Shown piece by piece: positions 45,293-53,759 of a stretch of DNA of 64,000 nt. Source of the DNA: Alphaproteobacteria bacterium (GTDB lineage: Bacteria; Pseudomonadota; Alphaproteobacteria; Kiloniellales; DSM-21159); the NCBI GenBank assembly GCA_030433005.1, contig JAUILQ010000012.1, forward strand, positions 1 to 64,000, read 5' to 3'. Numbering within the stretch: the stretch's first letter is position 1; the number at the start of each line of letters is the position of its first letter. The notes under the pieces are model-generated. The model was given only the letters and a program-made list of their open reading frames with translations, was not told the DNA's origin and did not search any database. The translations under genes and the position numbers were made by a program.

Positions 45293-46820
45293 CGGCGAGC
45301 CCGCAAGGCCCGGCGCGGCGCCTCCGAAGCCGGCCGCAAGGCCGACCCCCCGGTCCGCCGCGAAGGCGGCCGGCAAGGCGGTCGCTGGCGCCCCCGCTCC
45401 CGGTCCGGCTCCCGTCCCGGCCCCGGCCGGCGCCGATCCCGAGCGCCTGCGCGCCGAGGGCCTGGCGGCGCAGCGGCGCGGCGAGCTCGGCCTCGCCGTC
45501 GAGCGCTACCGGGACTACCTGGCCCTGCGGCCGGACGAGGCCGGCATCTGGAGCAACCTCGGGGTCGCCTACCGGCGCGCCGGCCGCTTCGCGCTGGCCG
45601 TCGGCTGCTACCGTCGGGCGCTCGACCTGCAGCCCGGCGACGGCAGCTTCCTCGGCAACCTGGGCAACGCGCTGAAGGACCTCGGCCGCCTCGACGAGGC
45701 GGTCGCCACGCACCGCCGCGCCGTGGCGGCCCGGCCGCAGGACGCCGGCTCCTGGCACAACCTCGGCATCGCGCTGCGCGAGGCCGGGCGCTTCGCCGAA
45801 TCGCTGCAGGCGCTCGAGCGGGCGCTGCAGCTCGACCCCAAGGCCCGGCGCATCGACTGGGACCGGGCGATCTCGCTGCTGCAGCTCGGCCGCTTCGAGG
45901 AGGGCTGGAAGGCCTACGAGGCGCGCTGGCTGCTCGGCGAGCTGCCCGACCGCCGGCCCGAGCTGCCCCGCTGGCGCGGCGAGGACCCGCTCGGCACCCG
46001 CCTGCTGGTGCTGCCCGAGCAGGGCTTCGGCGACACCCTGCTGGCGCTGCGCTTCCTGCCGCGCCTGCGCGAGCTCGGCGCCGAGGTCTGGCTGGAGTGC
46101 AAGGCCGAGCTGTGGCGGCTGCTGCAGGGCGCGCCCTTCGTCGACCGACTGGTGCGGGTCGACGAGCCGGCGCTGGAGCCGCGCTGGCGGGTCTCGATGA
46201 TGTCGCTGCCGGGCCTGCTCGAGGTCGACGACGGCGCCCGCCTGCCGCCGCCCCCACCGTTGACCGTGCCGCGCGCCGCCGAGGCCAAGGTCGAGCGGCT
46301 GCTGAAGCCCTTCGCCGGGCGCGTGACGGTCGGCATCGTCTGGTCGGGCAGCGTCACCTTCAAGAACAACCGCAACCGCGCGGTGCCGCTGGAGCGCTTC
46401 TACGAGCTGGCCGAGGTGCCAGGCGTGCAGCTGGTCAGCCTGCAGAAGGGCGAGCCCGAGCAGCAGCTCAAGCGCCAGCGCGCCGAGCCGCTGGTCTTCG
46501 ACCTGGCGCCGCACCTCGCCGACTTCGCCGACACCGCGGCGGCCTGCCGGCAGCTCGACCTGGTGATCATGACCGACTCGGCGGTCGCGCACCTCGCCGG
46601 CTCGCTCGGCACGCCGGTCTGGAACCTGCTCAACTTCGTGCCCTACTGGCCCTACCGCGGCCAGGCGGCGACCACGCCCTGGTACCCCTCGATGCGCCTG
46701 TTCCGCCAGCCGGCGCCGGGCGCCTGGGACGAGGTCTTCCGCCAGGCCAAGGCGGCGCTGGCCGAGTTCGCCGAGCACAAGCGGTTGGAGAAGGCCGGCG
46801 GGCAGCGCCCGGAGGTCTAG
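45279..46820 (+). CDS. TPR protein with a GT9/heptosyltransferase-like C-terminal domain (second of pair)
   Basis: 513 residues. Pro/Ala/Lys-rich N-terminus (about 1-50), four well-formed TPRs about 53-210 (WSNLGVAYRRAGRFALAVGCYRRAL, FLGNLGNALKDLGRLDEAV, WHNLGIALREAGRFAESL), then LLVLPEQGFGDTLLALRFLPRL and the GT9-type TVGIVWSGS...FKNNRNRAVPL and VIMTDSAVAHLAGSLGTPVWNLL. This copy looks intact and is the better template for the family. It starts within the 3' end of its paralogue (14-bp overlap), so the pair is translationally coupled and arose by tandem duplication, although the N-terminal linkers share no detail. Confidence 0.85.
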   Translation: MARRDGEPARPGAAPPKPAARPTPRSAAKAAGKAVAGAPAPGPAPVPAPAGADPERLRAEGLAAQRRGELGLAVERYRDYLALRPDEAGIWSNLGVAYRRAGRFALAVGCYRRALDLQPGDGSFLGNLGNALKDLGRLDEAVATHRRAVAARPQDAGSWHNLGIALREAGRFAESLQALERALQLDPKARRIDWDRAISLLQLGRFEEGWKAYEARWLLGELPDRRPELPRWRGEDPLGTRLLVLPEQGFGDTLLALRFLPRLRELGAEVWLECKAELWRLLQGAPFVDRLVRVDEPALEPRWRVSMMSLPGLLEVDDGARLPPPPPLTVPRAAEAKVERLLKPFAGRVTVGIVWSGSVTFKNNRNRAVPLERFYELAEVPGVQLVSLQKGEPEQQLKRQRAEPLVFDLAPHLADFADTAAACRQLDLVIMTDSAVAHLAGSLGTPVWNLLNFVPYWPYRGQAATTPWYPSMRLFRQPAPGAWDEVFRQAKAALAEFAEHKRLEKAGGQRPEV

Positions 46821-46827
46821 GGTCGTC

Positions 46828-47676
46828 TCAGAGGGCGACGGCCTCGAAGCGCCGCGGCGCCTCGGCCAACCGATCCTGCGCTGCGACCAGCTCGAGCTCC
46901 GGTGCGGCCGCCGCCAGCGTCGCCTCGAGCACCGCGAAGAGCGCGTTGCCGGCGCCGCTCAGCGCGGCGGGCGGCGGCTCGCGGCGCAGCAGCCGGTCGA
47001 GCAGCAGGGCGGAGAAGAGGTCGCCGGCGCCGCTCGGCGGCGTCGCGAAGGGCAGCAGCGGCGTGCTCAGCCGCCAGGCGCCCTCGCCGCTCACCGCCAG
47101 GTTCGAGATCTCGCCCTCGGCCGGGCCCGGCAGCGAGGTCGCCACGACCAGGCGCGTGCGGCCGACCAGCAGCGACCTTGCGGCGGCCGCGGCCTCGTCC
47201 AGCCGGGCGACCGGGGTCCCGGCCAGGAGGCCGAGCTCGAAGGCGTTCGGCGTCAGCACCTCGGCTTCGGGCAGGGCGTCGCGGAAGGCCTCGACCAGTC
47301 CCTCGCCGACGTAGAGCCGCCCGAGATCGCCCATCACCGGATCGCACAGCCAGAAGGCTGCGGGATTGCCTGCCCGCATGCGCCGCGCCGCATCGCGCAC
47401 CGCCTCGGCGTTGCCGGCAACGCCCAGGTAGCCGCTGAGCAGGGCGTCCAGCCCGCCCGGCCCCAGGTGGTCCAGCGTGCCGGCGATGACGGCCGCGACC
47501 TGGGCGGTCTCGAACGCGCCGCCCGCCGGCCTGCCGTGCCCGGGATGGTGGGAGAACTGCAGCGTATGCACCGCCGCGACCCGCCGGCCCAGGCGCTCGA
47601 GCGCGAAGACCGCGGCGCGGTTGCCGACGCAGCCGGCGGCGACGTGGGACTGCACGGAGAGGACGGTCGCTGACAT
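46828..47676 (-). CDS. pdxY: Pyridoxal kinase (PdxY/PdxK family)
   Basis: 282 residues. Ribokinase fold: VLSVQSHVAAGCVGNRAAVFALE at the N-terminus, LQFSHHPGHG, WLCDPVMGDLGRLYVGEG, VLTPNAFELGLLAGTPV and the catalytic loop PPSGAGDLFSALLLDRLL with the general-base Asp. It phosphorylates pyridoxal (and possibly pyridoxine) to the 5'-phosphate. ATG at 47676 starts at the conserved N-terminus; no strong ribosome-binding site is seen. Convergent with the TPR gene pair (7 bp apart) and divergent from mcl2. Confidence 0.93.
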   Translation of the reverse strand: MSATVLSVQSHVAAGCVGNRAAVFALERLGRRVAAVHTLQFSHHPGHGRPAGGAFETAQVAAVIAGTLDHLGPGGLDALLSGYLGVAGNAEAVRDAARRMRAGNPAAFWLCDPVMGDLGRLYVGEGLVEAFRDALPEAEVLTPNAFELGLLAGTPVARLDEAAAAARSLLVGRTRLVVATSLPGPAEGEISNLAVSGEGAWRLSTPLLPFATPPSGAGDLFSALLLDRLLRREPPPAALSGAGNALFAVLEATLAAAAPELELVAAQDRLAEAPRRFEAVAL

Positions 47677-47749
47677 GGGGCGGCACGCTGCGCCATGGCC
47701 CGCACCGTGGCAAGCGGCCAGGACGCCGCCAGGGCTCCGCGCCGGGCCC

Positions 47750-47779
47750 ATGACAAGCCGTCCGCCGGCCGCCTATAGT
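47750..47779 (+). promoter_or_regulatory. Predicted mcl2 promoter
   Basis: ATGACA (47750-47755), 18 nt, TATAGT (47774-47779), about 50 bp before the mcl2 ATG, in the divergent gap with the pyridoxal kinase gene. Confidence 0.45.
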
Positions 47780-47830
47780 CCGGCGCGGGCGTCCGCGACC
47801 CGATCCAGAGCCTCTTTCCGGGACTCCAGC

Positions 47831-48736
47831 ATGGCGACCACCGACCGTCCGCGCCGCAGCCTGCTCTACATGCCGGGTTCCAACACCCGGGCGCTCGACA
47901 AGGGCCGCTCGCTGCCGGCCGACGGCCTGATCCTCGACCTCGAGGACGCCGTCGCGCCCGACGCCAAGGCCGAGGCCCGGCGCAACGTCGCCGAGGCGGT
48001 GGCCGCCGGCGGCTATGGGCGGCGCGAGATCGTCGTGCGGGTCAACGGCCTGGAGACCGCCTGGGGCCGCGACGACGTCGCCGCCCTGGCGACCGCCGGG
48101 GCCGATGCGATCCTGCTGCCCAAGGTCGAGTCGGCGGCGATGGTGCAGGCGCTCGAGCGGCTGCTCGACGAGGCCGGCGCGCCCGCGGATCTGGCGATCA
48201 TGTGCATGATGGAGACGCCGCGCGGCATCCTGAGGGCCGAGGAGATCGCCGGCGCATCGGAGCGCCTGTCCTGCCTGGTCATGGGCACCTCGGACCTGGT
48301 CAAGGACCTCGACGCGGCGCACACGCCGGAGCGCCTGCCGGTGCTGACGTCGCTGTCGCTCTGCGTGCTGGCGGCCCGCGCCAGCGGCCTCGCGGTCGTC
48401 GACGGCGTCCACCTCGACCTCGAGGACGCCGAGGGCTTCGCCGCGCAGTGCCGTCAGGGCCGCGCGCTCGGCTTCGACGGCAAGACCCTGATCCACCCGA
48501 AGACGATCGCCGCCGCCAACGAGGCCTTCGGTCCCTCGGAGGCCGAGGTCGCCGAGGCGCGCCGCGTCATCGCCGCCTACGCCGAGGCCAGCAGGGCCGG
48601 CAAGGGCGTCGTGGTGCTCGACGGCAAGCTGGTCGAGAACCTGCACGTCCAGGCGGCCGAGCGCACCGTCGCCCTGGCCGAGGCGATCCGCGCGCTCGAG
48701 GCGGACGCCGGACCCGCTGCCGGGAAACCGGCATGA
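47831..48736 (+). CDS. mcl2: (3S)-malyl-CoA thioesterase-like CitE/HpcH family protein
   Basis: 301 residues. CitE-like TIM barrel: RRSLLYMPGSNTRALDKG, LILDLEDAVAPDAKAEAR, the Mg ligand Glu in MMETPRGI, LVMGTSDLVKDL, and GFDGKTLIHPKTI. The C-terminal GKGVVVLDGKLVENLHVQAAERT is what I recall from Rhodobacter Mcl2, which hydrolyses (3S)-malyl-CoA to malate in the ethylmalonyl-CoA pathway, rather than from the lyase Mcl1. A citrate-lyase-like or other CoA-ester lyase activity remains possible. The pathway partner mch is 2.3 kb downstream on the same strand, with oxyR and an amine oxidase between. Confidence 0.85.
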   Translation: MATTDRPRRSLLYMPGSNTRALDKGRSLPADGLILDLEDAVAPDAKAEARRNVAEAVAAGGYGRREIVVRVNGLETAWGRDDVAALATAGADAILLPKVESAAMVQALERLLDEAGAPADLAIMCMMETPRGILRAEEIAGASERLSCLVMGTSDLVKDLDAAHTPERLPVLTSLSLCVLAARASGLAVVDGVHLDLEDAEGFAAQCRQGRALGFDGKTLIHPKTIAAANEAFGPSEAEVAEARRVIAAYAEASRAGKGVVVLDGKLVENLHVQAAERTVALAEAIRALEADAGPAAGKPA

Positions 48737-48743
48737 GCCGGCG

Positions 48744-49646
48744 ATGAACCTGCGCGATCTCGGCTACCTCGTCGCGCTCGCCGACTGCGGCCACTTCGGG
48801 CGCGCCGCCGAGCGCTGCCACGTCAGCCAGCCGACGCTGAGCGCGCAGATCCGCAAGCTGGAGGACTTCCTGGGCATCGCGCTGTTCGAGCGGACCTCGC
48901 GCCAGGTCGCCCTGACCCCGGCCGGCGAGGCCGTGGTGGCGCGCGCGCGCCGCGTGCTGGAGGAGGCCGAGGCGCTGGTCGCCGAGGCGCGCGGCCGCGG
49001 CGAGCCGCTGACCGGCCGCCTGGCGCTCGGCGTCATCCCGACGCTCTCGCCCTACCTGCTGCCCAGCCTGATCCCGGCGCTGGCCGAGGCCCACCCCGGA
49101 CTGGAGCCGGTGATCCACGAGGATCTGACCGAGCCGCTGCTCGCCCGGCTGCGCGACCGGGCGCTCGAGGCCTGCCTGCTGGCGCTGCCGGCCGAGGGCA
49201 CGGACCTGACCGCGCTGCCGCTGTTCGAGGAGCCCTTCCTGCTGGCCGCGGCCGAGGACGACCCGCTGGCCGCCGGCGAGCCGGTGTCGCTCGCCGCGCT
49301 CGGCGGGCCGCGGTTGCTGCTGCTGACCGACGGCCACTGCCTGCGCGAGCAGGCGCTGACGGTCTGCCGCGCGGCCGGCGCACCGCCGCCGGCGCTCGGC
49401 GACTTCCGGGCGGCGAGCCTGGAGACGCTGCGCCAGCTCGCGGTCGCCGGGCGCGGCCACACGCTGCTGCCGGCGCTGGCCTGCCGGCAGCCGACGCCTG
49501 GCCTGGCGCTGCGCCGGCTCGAGCCGGCGGCGAGCCGCACGATCGGCCTGGTGCATCGCGCTTCTTCGTCTCGGGCGGCCGAGCTCGCCCTGCTGGCCGA
49601 GACGATCCGCAGCCGCCTGCCGGCGGGCGTCACGGCGGTCGAGTAG
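48744..49646 (+). CDS. oxyR: OxyR, LysR-type hydrogen peroxide sensor
   Basis: 300 residues. N-terminal HTH (LRDLGYLVALADCGHFGRAAERCHVSQPTLSAQIRKLEDFLG is split over residues 3-45). The redox centre is present with exactly the E. coli numbering: C199 and C208 in DGHCLREQALTVC, followed by ASLETLRQLAVAGRGHTLLPALA. It starts 8 bp after mcl2, so it may be cotranscribed. Its usual divergent targets (ahpC, katG, rpoS-like catalase genes) are absent, but an H2O2-producing amine oxidase is the next gene. Confidence 0.94.
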   Translation: MNLRDLGYLVALADCGHFGRAAERCHVSQPTLSAQIRKLEDFLGIALFERTSRQVALTPAGEAVVARARRVLEEAEALVAEARGRGEPLTGRLALGVIPTLSPYLLPSLIPALAEAHPGLEPVIHEDLTEPLLARLRDRALEACLLALPAEGTDLTALPLFEEPFLLAAAEDDPLAAGEPVSLAALGGPRLLLLTDGHCLREQALTVCRAAGAPPPALGDFRAASLETLRQLAVAGRGHTLLPALACRQPTPGLALRRLEPAASRTIGLVHRASSSRAAELALLAETIRSRLPAGVTAVE

Positions 49647-49716
49647 GGTCGGTCGCCCTGCGAGACTCCGGGAGGGGGAGCAAGTCGGGGTCGGCTCGGA
49701 CAAGGGAAGGGTGGCG

Positions 49717-51090
49717 ATGACGCAGGCCGCTCGGAGCAGCGCTGCCGGCTCGACGCGCCGGCGGCTGCTGCAGGGACTCGCGGCGGCGCCGCTGCTCGCT
49801 GCCTTGCCCGGGCGGGCCGGCGCCGCCGAGCCCGACGTCGCGGTCGTCGGCGCCGGGATCGCCGGGCTGACCGCCGCGCGCGCCCTGGCCGACGCCGGTC
49901 TCGCGGTCCGCGTGCTGGAGGCGCGCGCGCGGATCGGCGGTCGCGCCTTCACCGAGAGCCGGACCTTCGGGTTTCCCTACGACCACGGCTGCGCCTGGCT
50001 GCACTCCGCCGACGTCAACCCGCTGACCGCGCTGCTCCGGCGCCGGGGCGTCGCCTTCTTCGACGAGGGCGCGCGCGATCTCTGGCTCGCCCTGGACGGC
50101 GAGGACGCGACCGGCGCCGAGGAGGCGGCGCTCGAAGCCGCCGCGGCGCGGCTCGACGCCGCGCTGGAGCGGGCCGACGAGGAGGGCGCGGCCGACGCCG
50201 CCGTGGCGGCCCTGTCACCCGTCCGCGACCGCTTCGACCGCATCGCCCACGCCGCGCTCGGACCGCTCGAGCACGGCGTCGAGACCGACCGCCTGTCCTG
50301 GCGGGACGTCTGGCGCCAAGTCGGCACCGGCAGCGAATGGCTGGTCCCCTCGGGCCTGGGGGCTGCGCTGCTCGAGGCCCTGGCGCCGCCGGCCGGCGTG
50401 GCGATCGACACCTCGACGCCGGTGACCGGTGTCGACTGGCGCGGCCGCCGGATCGCGCTCGAGACACCGCGCGGCCGCCTGACCTGCCGCGCCCTGCTGA
50501 TCACCCTGCCGCCGCCGGTCCTCGCCGCCGGGAGCATCGCCTTCGCCCCGCCGCTGCCCGCCTGGAAGCAGTCGGCGCTCGCCGGGTTCCAGGGCGGCGC
50601 GCTGGAGAAGGTCGCGCTCGGCTTCCGGCCGGGCTTCGCCGGACTCACCGGTGCCGGGGGCGAGACGCTCTATGCCCAGTCGGGTGCGCGCGGGCCGGTC
50701 TGGGACCACCTCCTTCGGCCCTTCGGCCGGGACCTCTGCGTCAGCTTCTTCGGCGGCGCCCTGGCCCGCGATCTCGCGTCCGCGCCCGATCGGCAGGCGG
50801 TGGCCAGGGAACTCGCGCTCGAGTCCCTGGGCGAGATCTTCGGCGGCGAGGTCCGGCGCCTGTTCGTCGCGGGCCATGTCACCGATTGGCTGGGCGATCC
50901 GCTGGCGCGGGGCGCCTACGCCGCGCAGCGTGTCGGCGCGGACGGCAGCCGCCCGGCGCTCGGCGAGCCCATCGACGGCCGCCTGTTCTTCGCCGGCGAG
51001 GCGATTCCGGAGGACTGGGCAACCCAGGCGCCCGGCGCCTATCTTTCCGCGCTCCGCGCAGCCGAGCGCATCGTCGAGGAGCTGAGATGA
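49717..51090 (+). CDS. Tat-exported FAD-dependent amine oxidase
   Basis: 457 residues. Twin-arginine signal (STRRRLLQGLAAAPLLAALP, cleavage around AGA-AEP at about residue 37). The FAD fold is VAVVGAGIAGLTAARALADAG, then LEARARIGGRAFTE, DHGCAWLHSADVNPLT, and LFFAGEAIPEDWATQAPGAYLS at the C-terminus. Start: ATG at 49717 (GGAAGG 6 bp upstream) is better than GTG at 49711. As a periplasmic flavin oxidase it should produce H2O2 outside the cytoplasm. It is paralogous to the cytosolic enzyme at 35,157 (both keep the WLHS segment). Its stop overlaps the mch start by four bases (ATGA). Confidence 0.88.
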   Translation: MTQAARSSAAGSTRRRLLQGLAAAPLLAALPGRAGAAEPDVAVVGAGIAGLTAARALADAGLAVRVLEARARIGGRAFTESRTFGFPYDHGCAWLHSADVNPLTALLRRRGVAFFDEGARDLWLALDGEDATGAEEAALEAAAARLDAALERADEEGAADAAVAALSPVRDRFDRIAHAALGPLEHGVETDRLSWRDVWRQVGTGSEWLVPSGLGAALLEALAPPAGVAIDTSTPVTGVDWRGRRIALETPRGRLTCRALLITLPPPVLAAGSIAFAPPLPAWKQSALAGFQGGALEKVALGFRPGFAGLTGAGGETLYAQSGARGPVWDHLLRPFGRDLCVSFFGGALARDLASAPDRQAVARELALESLGEIFGGEVRRLFVAGHVTDWLGDPLARGAYAAQRVGADGSRPALGEPIDGRLFFAGEAIPEDWATQAPGAYLSALRAAERIVEELR

Positions 51091-52145
51091 GCGACAAGAC
51101 CAACCCGGGCCACTTCTTCGAGGATTTCCGGCTCGGCCAGCGGCTGGTGCACGCCACGCCGCGCACCGTCACCGAGGCCGACGTCGGCCTCTACATCGCG
51201 CTCACCGGCAGCCGCTTCCCGCTGCACTGCTCGGACACCTTCGCCGGCGCCTGCGGCCTGGAGGCGGCGCCGCTCGACGACCTGCTGGTCTTCCACATCG
51301 CCTTCGGCAAGAGCGTGCCCGACGTCTCGCTCAACGCCGTCGCCAACCTCGGCTACGCCGACGGCCGCTTCGGCGCGCCGGTCTACCCGGGCGACACCCT
51401 GACCACGGTCAGCGAGGTGATTGGCCTCAAGCCCTCGTCGGGCGGCGCCACCGGCGTCGTCTGGGTGCGCTCGCACTGCGTCAACCAGGTCGACGAGCCG
51501 GTGGTCAGCTGGGTCCGCTGGGTGCTGGTCGAGAAACGGGATCCCGATTCCCTTGCGCCGGAGAGCGTCGTGCCGGAGCTGCCGGAGGCCGTGCCCTTCG
51601 CCGAGCTGCAGGTGCCGGCCGGCTTCGAGGGCGCCGGCTACGACTGCCTGCTCGCCGGCAGCCCGCACCTCTGGGAGGACTACGCCGTCGGCGAGCGCAT
51701 CGACCACCGCGACGCCATGACCCTGGAGGAGGCCGAGCACCAGCTGGCGACCCGGCTCTACCAGAACACGGCGCGGGTCCACTTCGACCAGCTGGCCGCC
51801 GCCGGCAACCGCTTCGGCCGGCGCATCGTCTACGGCGGCCACGTCATCTCGCTGGCCCGCGCGCTGTCGTTCAACGGCCTCGCCAACGCCTGCCGGATCG
51901 TCGCGATCAACGGCGGCCGCCACGTCGGCCCGACCTTCGCCGGCCACACCATCTCGGCCTGGAGCGAGGTGCTCGACAAGGGCGCGCTGCCCGGCCGCGA
52001 CGACCTCGGCGCGCTGCGCCTGCGCACGGTCGCGACCAAGGACCGGCCCTGCGCCGACTTTCCGGACCGTGCTGCCGACGGCAAGCCCGACCCGGCGGTC
52101 GTGCTCGACCTCGACTACACGGTGCTGATGCCGCGGCGAGGGTAG
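51087..52145 (+). CDS. mch: Mesaconyl-CoA hydratase (beta-methylmalyl-CoA dehydratase)
   Basis: 352 residues, double hot-dog (MaoC-like) enzyme. The opening TNPGHFFEDFRLGQRLVHATPRTVTE and APLDDLLVFHIAFGKSVPDVSLNAVANLGYADGRF are the Mch-type sequences known from Rhodobacter and Methylobacterium. The second hot-dog has HFDQLAAAGNRFGRRIVYGGHVISLARAL. It interconverts mesaconyl-C1-CoA and beta-methylmalyl-CoA in the ethylmalonyl-CoA pathway of acetyl-CoA assimilation. With mcl2 it shows the genome carries at least the last steps; ccr, ecm and mcd are not in the window. Confidence 0.93.
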   Translation: MSDKTNPGHFFEDFRLGQRLVHATPRTVTEADVGLYIALTGSRFPLHCSDTFAGACGLEAAPLDDLLVFHIAFGKSVPDVSLNAVANLGYADGRFGAPVYPGDTLTTVSEVIGLKPSSGGATGVVWVRSHCVNQVDEPVVSWVRWVLVEKRDPDSLAPESVVPELPEAVPFAELQVPAGFEGAGYDCLLAGSPHLWEDYAVGERIDHRDAMTLEEAEHQLATRLYQNTARVHFDQLAAAGNRFGRRIVYGGHVISLARALSFNGLANACRIVAINGGRHVGPTFAGHTISAWSEVLDKGALPGRDDLGALRLRTVATKDRPCADFPDRAADGKPDPAVVLDLDYTVLMPRRG

Positions 52146-52907
52146 GAGCGAGTCGGGGCAGCAACGAGGCGCCGGGGCGGGCGGCTGGCACTCCGCCTCG
52201 CCGCGGCGGCGCGCGCCGCGGGCCCCGACGCCTCGCGAGGGAGCCGGGCGGGACGCGGCGGGCCGCGCGGCCGGGCTCCGGGGCAGCCGGGCGTGACCGG
52301 AGAGGCGTCGGCGCGGCGGCAGGCCTGGCAAACGCTGCCGCCGCGCCGGACCGCGGCCCGGTGTCCGACGCCCCGACGCTGGAGGCCTTCCGCCGGGTGC
52401 GGACCGCGTGGCCGGCGCCGCGTTCGTGACCCCGAGGGGCCCGACCCGGCGACGGCCCCGGCTGCGGCCGGGTGGCGCCTCGCGGCGACGGCCCGGCAGC
52501 GGCCGGTCGGGAGTCCTTTGCTCTTCGCGGGCGGGCCGCCCCGTCGCGGGGGCCGGTGCGCCGGCGAGAGACCGGGAGATCCCGGCACGCCCTGGTGCTG
52601 GCAGGGATGGTCGCGCAAGCCGGCGCCGCCGGGAAGTCCGCGGCTGCGCGGGCAGACGCGAATCCTGGGGGTCGTTCGTGCGCTTGCGCACAGCTCGTCG
52701 GCAGACGCTCCACCGTCTTATCCACAGGCTCGGGAACGTCGGTGTTTTACCAATCGCCTCAGACACTTGAGCCGAGACGCTTTGGCGTGGCCGGGGGCGG
52801 CTTCGTTGACTTGTTTGCCGCAGCGCAGTATCCCGGAGCCCGGATCCCCCAAGCGCGCGACCGCCGGTCGTCGGCGGCGCGCCCCGACCGCGCGGAGGTA
52901 CGCCCGC
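52146..52907. other. 762-bp gene-free gap with strong secondary structure
   Basis: No open frame here has family similarity. Visible stems: CGAGGCGCCGGGGC (52165-52178) with GCCCCGACGCCTCG (52222-52235), one mismatch, enclosing CCGCGGC/GCCGCGG (52201-52221); CGCGG/CCGCG (52254-52267); CGGCGCGGCGGCAG (52309-52322) with CTGCCGCCGCGCCG (52335-52348), perfect; and GGCGTCGG (52304-52311) with CCGACGCC (52365-52372). A 28-nt unit repeats in tandem at 52447-52475 and 52483-52510, each forming a CCGGC/GCCGG hairpin with an NGCG tetraloop. A perfect DnaA-box sequence TTATCCACA is at 52718-52726. The sdh promoter closes the gap. I do not recognise RNase P, tmRNA or 6S RNA signatures. Confidence 0.6.
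52806..52834 (+). promoter_or_regulatory. Predicted sdhCDAB promoter
   Basis: TTGACT (52806-52811), 17 nt, TATCCC (52829-52834), giving a leader of about 65 nt before the sdhC ATG at 52908. Confidence 0.5.
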
Positions 52908-53294
52908 ATGTCCACGCAGAACCGGCCCCTTTCCCCGCATCTCCAGGTCTATCGGCCGCAGTGGACCTCGGCGCTGTCGATCTTCCACCGCGGCACCGGC
53001 ATCGTGCTCGCCCTCGGCACGCTGCTGCTGGTCTACTGGCTGGCCGCCGCCGCCGCCGGCCCGGAGGCCTTCGCTGGTGCCCAGTCCTTCGTCGGTTCGC
53101 CGATCGGCGTGATCCTGCTGTTCGGCTGGTCGGCGGCGCTGTTCTACCACCTGTGCAACGGCATCCGGCACCTGGTCTGGGACGCCGGCTACGGCTTCGA
53201 GCTGTCGGTCGCCTACCGCAGCGCGCTGGCCGTGCTGATCGCCACCGCGGTGCTCACGGTCCTCGCCTGGATCGTCGGCATCGCCCTGCTCTGA
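52908..53294 (+). CDS. sdhC: Succinate dehydrogenase cytochrome b556 subunit
   Basis: 128 residues, three membrane helices. RPLSPHLQVYRPQWTSALSIFHRGTG is the conserved N-terminus (Ser and Arg near the quinone site), and YHLCNGIRHLVWD carries the heme His. ATG at 52908 follows GGAGG. First gene of sdhCDAB. Confidence 0.97.
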   Translation: MSTQNRPLSPHLQVYRPQWTSALSIFHRGTGIVLALGTLLLVYWLAAAAAGPEAFAGAQSFVGSPIGVILLFGWSAALFYHLCNGIRHLVWDAGYGFELSVAYRSALAVLIATAVLTVLAWIVGIALL

Positions 53295-53317
53295 CGCGCC
53301 GGACAAGGAGCCCGACC

Positions 53318-53692
53318 ATGAGCCTGCGCAGCCCGCTCGCCCGCGTCCGCCACCTCGGCTCGGCCCGCGACGGCACCAATCACTGGTGGGCCCAGCGGGT
53401 CACCGCCATCGCCCTGGTGCCGCTGGTCATCTGGTTCGTGATCTCGGTGATCTCGCTGGTCGGCGCCGACCATGCGGCCTTCGTCGCCTGGGCCGGCAGC
53501 CCGATCTCCGGCGCCCTGCTGGTGCTGCTGATCGCCGCGACATTCCACCACGCGGCGCTGGGCTTGCAGGTGGTCATCGAGGACTACGTCCACCACGAGG
53601 GCGCCAAGATCGCCGGCCTCCTGCTCGTCAAGGGCGCCTGCCTGCTGCTCGGCGTGATCGCCGTGCTGTCCGTCCTGTCCCTGATGTTCTGA
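53318..53692 (+). CDS. sdhD: Succinate dehydrogenase membrane anchor subunit
   Basis: 124 residues, three membrane helices. Starts [29 protein letters not shown]; the heme/quinone region is [20 protein letters not shown]. It binds quinone together with SdhC. AAGGAG precedes the ATG at 53318, 23 bp after sdhC. Confidence 0.96.
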   Translation: MSLRSPLARVRHLGSARDGTNHWWAQRVTAIALVPLVIWFVISVISLVGADHAAFVAWAGSPISGALLVLLIAATFHHAALGLQVVIEDYVHHEGAKIAGLLLVKGACLLLGVIAVLSVLSLMF

Positions 53693-53759
53693 ACGGCCGC
53701 CGCCCCGAAGGCCGCGCGCGCCGTCCGCGAGAGCTGAAAGCCAAGAAAGGCCAGTCGCC

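Noticed and set aside
52240-52280. RNase P RNA-like GGAGCC...GGCTCC stem
   Set aside because: The universally conserved RNase P core segments are missing.
52718-52726. DnaA box as evidence of a replication origin
   Set aside because: Only one box, no AT-rich unwinding element and no origin-associated genes (hemE, dnaA, parAB) nearby.
52293-52907. Open plus-strand frame running into sdhC, as an N-terminal extension or separate gene
   Set aside because: No family similarity upstream of residue 1 of SdhC. The stretch carries a promoter and a ribosome-binding site directly before ATG 52908.
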